Of a stretch of DNA of 64,000 bases, positions 59,812 to 64,000 are shown one piece after another. Position numbers and translations under genes: made by a program. This DNA is from Akebia trifoliata (taxonomy: Eukaryota > Streptophyta > Magnoliopsida > Ranunculales > Lardizabalaceae): assembly GCA_017979445.1 (NCBI GenBank), contig CM030708.1, positions 31,376,721 to 31,440,720 on the forward strand. The letters are read 5' to 3'. How positions within the stretch are numbered: the stretch's first letter is position 1; each line of letters starts with the position of its first letter. The notes beneath the pieces were generated by a model, which saw only the letters and a list, made by a program, of their open reading frames with translations, did no database searches and was not told the origin of the DNA.

Positions 59812-62800
59812 CTCGAGTTCATCTTCTTATGTTTAACAAATTATAAGGTCTTTTAGTGTGTCGAACTCCTAACTTGTGAACTTTCACAAGTTAAGAGTTT
59901 AGGTCTCATCTCTTTTGAATTGTGATTTTACCATCAAAAGTTGTCACAAAATATATTTTCATACGCAAAATGCCATTTAAACCTGTTACTATTGTCCTTT
60001 GCTGATGTAATTATTACACATTTTCATAATATAATATATTTCTCTCACCCCACCTTTATTTTCACTGAAACTTTCACCGAAATAATTGAATTTCATATTG
60101 GAAAAGTAACATAAATACCATCTAAGCCTAAGGTTTTCGTCGAAAAAATAACATGGTCTGAAAAAGTTTCACTGCAACCGTTATTTCATCTTTGAGGTTT
60201 GAATTGAGATCAACAGAAGAAGATGTAAATTCAAAGAAAAAGAAGATTGAAAATGAAGAAGAAGAAGATTCCAGATGGAGAAGAAGTTTCAAAAGAAGAT
60301 AGAAAACATAGATATGAAGAAAAAGAAGATTTCAAATAGAAAAGATGATGTAATTGAAAAATAGGAAAACACCTTTGTAACGAAGTATATTATATTTGTA
60401 TTGTAGCATAATTTATTTGAAATTTGGTAAAATTCACAAATTTGAGGATTCACTAATATAATTTGTGATTAATTGCATATAAAATTAAATCGACGATTTA
60501 ATCCAAGATTCACCGATTCATTTAAAATGCAATTTGGCTTCCCAAAGTTTTGTGTATAAGACATTAATAAAGTTTACTTCATAATTATGAATAGGCTTCT
60601 TTGTAAATATAGTTTGACTTTTCAGACCGTACCTTGACAACCCTAAAAACCACCTCACCTTTCTTTTTTAATTGCCCCTCGTCCCATCAAAAAAATTATT
60701 TGTTAATGTCCTCTAACCCCATAAAAAAAAACTTTCTTAATGATCCCCACATTTCTTTCTTTATGCCCCCCTCACATTCATAAAATGTGCAAACTCAAAT
60801 GGTATTCAAATCATTGAGACGAATGAACTAATCAAACCTACTTAGATAAATAATGCCTTCAAGAGTATTTTGTATTATCGATAAATTTATTTTTAATGAG
60901 TTCATCAATAAAAAACAAATTATTTATATTATTATAATACAATCTTTAATCTAGATTTAATTTGTAGTGTATATGAAAATACACCTATTTCAAAATAAAA
61001 TGAAAAATACCACTTTTAAAGCCTCCGAAAATTTTCCAAATTTTTTTTTCGATTTTTTTTCTTTGAATCAATCAAATTGGCACCTTGTTGAATGATAACC
61101 GAATCTGAATTTTGTTACTATGATAATATCTAACTTTATAAAGATGTCTTATTTATATCATCGTGTCATGCTGAGTCACCACACATCTTTCAGATGTGAA
61201 ATGTGTCCATGATACATCACATCAATTTAATGTTATTTATTAATTTAATTGACAGCCCTAATCCCAAGTTTGAATAATGGAAGCCAGAGGGTTAAAAAGG
61301 TTGGGAATCATTTGAAAAAAATATCCATCATTTCAAGCTCATCAACTATTATGGTAATTACTTTTAACTTATTCAACATCATTTTTAATCAATCATTTTC
61401 AACCCTATCTTTACTGGTTATAGGAAATTCTTGATTTTCTTACCAAAAAAATGTCATGTTTTACTTCTTAAGAATATTAATATGTTATTCTAGAGGTTTA
61501 AAAGGTTGAAGGAGATAGAATCTTAAGATTAAAAATGATAATTTTTTAAATATAAGAGATTGAATATAATTGGTTCCAAGAAGAATCAAGAGATTTTAGC
61601 TAGAAATTGAAGACAAGTACACATTTATGGGTTTGAAAACACATGGTATTTGAAATTAAATACTCCCCAAAACAGGGAAAGTATGCTTAAATTATCCTTT
61701 CAAAAATTGTGGTTGGTGCAGGTTTTAAAAATCATGCGAGATAGACTCGATCGCTCAAATCAACACTCTTGTTCATGAACAAGATGAGATGTCATAATCA
61801 AGATTTGTCATTTTCTTCTTCTCTTTATTTTTGATTCAGAGACATAAAGTATTAAACAAAAAAACAAAACAAAAAAAACTTTTGATTGAACTCGGTATAT
61901 TTTGCGAATGAGATGACATGCAAAACCCAGATTTGAAACCATGGATTGGTGTCTTTGATTGATAATAACACACAAAAGGACACACGAGTAATTAACTATT
62001 TTTATAATAAGGGATACATATTAGATTAAAGAAGTGTAAATTAAGATTAGATTACTGATAAATGGTTAAAATAGTTTTTAAAGGAAAATAATTTAAAAAC
62101 CTAGGGTTATAATCAGTGCTTTAGAAACCAACCAAACCAATAGTCCAACCAAGTTCGACTAAAATGAAAGAACTTTGCTTGCAGTTTCGTATTTAAACGA
62201 GTATATTTCATTTCTAAAGATAAAAAAAAAAAGAATGGGCAAGTGTTTCATTTTTAATTATTTAGGGTTTGTCGAGATCATAACATAACTTTTTTTTATT
62301 ATGGTGGAGTTATCCGAAATTACGTCCGACTAATAGGACTAGAAGGCCAGAGGCTGAGTCAAGGCGTGTGGTCCCTTCCCCGAGTACGTGCAATCATGAC
62401 ATAACCAACTCCAAGAGTCGTTAATAGAAAATGAAGTTTCAAAATTGTCACCTCTTAAATTGTGGCCATAAAAAAAAAATAGTCCAAGTTGACAATATTT
62501 TAGTTCATGATTTAAGATTTTAGGTCATCTAACAACTAATATATCATTAAGAAGAAAGATTTGGTTAAGTTGTAAAATCTTTTAGCATTAAGGCCCTAAG
62601 CTTGGTAAGTACAATGCATTACAAATGTTTTGTAATGCAAATAGTTTGCGATGAATGATTTAGGGTTTAGCATTGCGTGGTAACCATTGGGAAATCTCAT
62701 CCGAATCTTTTCTTGTGATTGGTTGATCTTTGATCTTTGAAATAAAAAAATTTATTATGATTTTGCAAATGATTGACGGTACTTTTTGAACTGCCAATTA

Positions 62801-64000
62801 TTTGCTGAAATTTCTTAAGATTTTATATAGGTGATCCATGCAAAGTTTTTGCAATGCAAATCATTTGCATTGTGTAACCAATCACCAATAAAATTGATTT
62901 CAGAAATAATTTGTGATTGCAAATGATTTGCAGCATATATCAAGCAGCGCCCAAGTGGCATACCTTTGCCGCATCTAAGTATAATCAGTTTTATAATAGA
63001 TTTTTCTATGTTGATCCAACAATCGTTGAGAATCAATCGTAAAGATCCAACTTTTATTGCATAACACATAGAAAAAAGCAAAAAATAAACAAAAAAAGGA
63101 AACTTATTAATACATACAAATCAAAATAGTCATTAGAAGTAATTATATCATAAATAAATAAAAAATCTTTATCATTAAATATCCAATCTTTGTTGTATCT
63201 ATATGTAATAACTGGTTTTCAATATAAAAAATCCTACCATTGTAGCACGAAGTGTGAAAATATGGTTAAAAGTTTTGTTACCATTTTTAAAGATAGAGAG
63301 TTCGTTATTGATTTAGTTTTCCTCCTTTTTGATCGTTGTTCATGTCATTTCATTTATCGATCTTAGGATAGAAACGGAAACTTGGAGAGTTTATATATAG
63401 TGCAGGTTTGTGGCGTCTTTGCATTAGCCATGCATGTTTTAGTTAGTTATTGAGATAAAAGATCGAGTTGAATGAGATTGCCAACACGTACGATCGACAA
63501 CTGTTAGATGAAGTGCCTAACACTCACTCAGTTAAATTAAGTGGGCAACTATCAATTATTAGTGCATTAGAAGGTGTGGGCAAGTCACTCTTCTTTTTGA
63601 ATATTTTCTTCGTAAAGAAATGTAACTGGACATGAGTATTATTGTTATTGTAAGTTGTTTAAAATCTTTCTTTCTTAATGCCCCCAATATGATTAAAGTT
63701 GTCAATCATTCAAATAATCAATCTCTACGAGTCATGTTCAAATGTCGAGATTGACAATTTATATATGAACAAGCGAATCGAATTAGCAAACCTACAAGAA
63801 ACAAATTATGGCTCCCTACCCTTATTAATCAGGTTCGTTCTAGAGTGGCAAACTGCCAAATCGAATTCGAGCCTAGCACACCGATGAACTAGGTAACATA
63901 GCTATAAACTATCAATTAGTTGAAACTCCTATAAATACTAAACTTACATGGTTTTGGATGACTTTGTTGGAAAGAAAATTTGTTTTAATCATTTTTGTAT
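59812..64000 (+). repeat. 5.24-kb tandem duplication, copy 2 (runs off the window)
   Basis: It matches 54569 to about 58747 nearly base for base. It differs by small indels: one GA-rich unit fewer near 60260, loss of about 60 bp at 61319, and about 100 bp near 62490-62610 that copy 1 lacks. It contains repeat copy C (61253-63390), the SINE fragment 62290-62392 and the palindromic block from 62616. No coding exon was recognised. Confidence 0.93.

Overview
This window is nuclear DNA of a flowering plant. It is AT-rich, its genes are intron-split with GT-AG junctions, and intergenic and intronic DNA is packed with non-LTR retrotransposon remains, SINEs, MITEs and a miniature LTR element. The five complete genes encode plant-type proteins: an E3 ligase of the DREB2A-interacting (DRIP) family, a pectin galacturonosyltransferase, chloroplast PsbW, a Pol III subunit and a plastid-type phospholipase A1. 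The species cannot be fixed from sequence alone. A dicot or basal eudicot outside the Brassicaceae is an inference from gene order.

Layout. 1-1.1 kb: 5' part of prefoldin subunit 4 (minus) with LINE debris in its intron. 3.0-12.0 kb: DRIP RING E3 ligase (minus, 7 coding exons, 431 aa), with two LINE fragments, a SINE and a hAT-type MITE in its introns. 12-21.9 kb: gene-free, MITE-rich. 21.9-28.2 kb: GAUT5/6-type galacturonosyltransferase (plus, 9 exons, 591 aa), with an intact TRIM, two tRNA-like mini-SINE copies and a partial intron duplication. 30.6-31.3 kb: PsbW (plus, 2 exons). 33.5-36.8 kb: RPC8/Rpc25 subunit of RNA polymerase III (minus, 7 exons). 37.8-38.3 kb: decayed transposon-associated coding exon. 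38-45 kb: nested MITEs. 45.6-48.2 kb: phospholipase A1-I gamma (minus, 2 exons, 512 aa). 48.2-64 kb: no genes; this part is built from MITEs, a SINE and a 5.24-kb tandem duplication whose second copy runs off the window.

The genes do not form a pathway. As I recall, DRIP, GAUT5/6, PsbW, RPC8 and PLA1-I gamma are neighbours in Arabidopsis too, split there between two duplicated segments (about At1g06770-06800 and At2g30550-30580). Here all five lie in one locus, which looks like the arrangement before fractionation. All exon models were built by hand; reading frame stays open across every junction and the lengths fit the families. No undescribed coding system was found. The most unusual material is non-coding: MITE families that share a nested-hairpin core but carry different ends, an about 85-bp SINE that is almost only a tRNA-like body, and a tandem-duplication junction with a 19-bp templated repeat.
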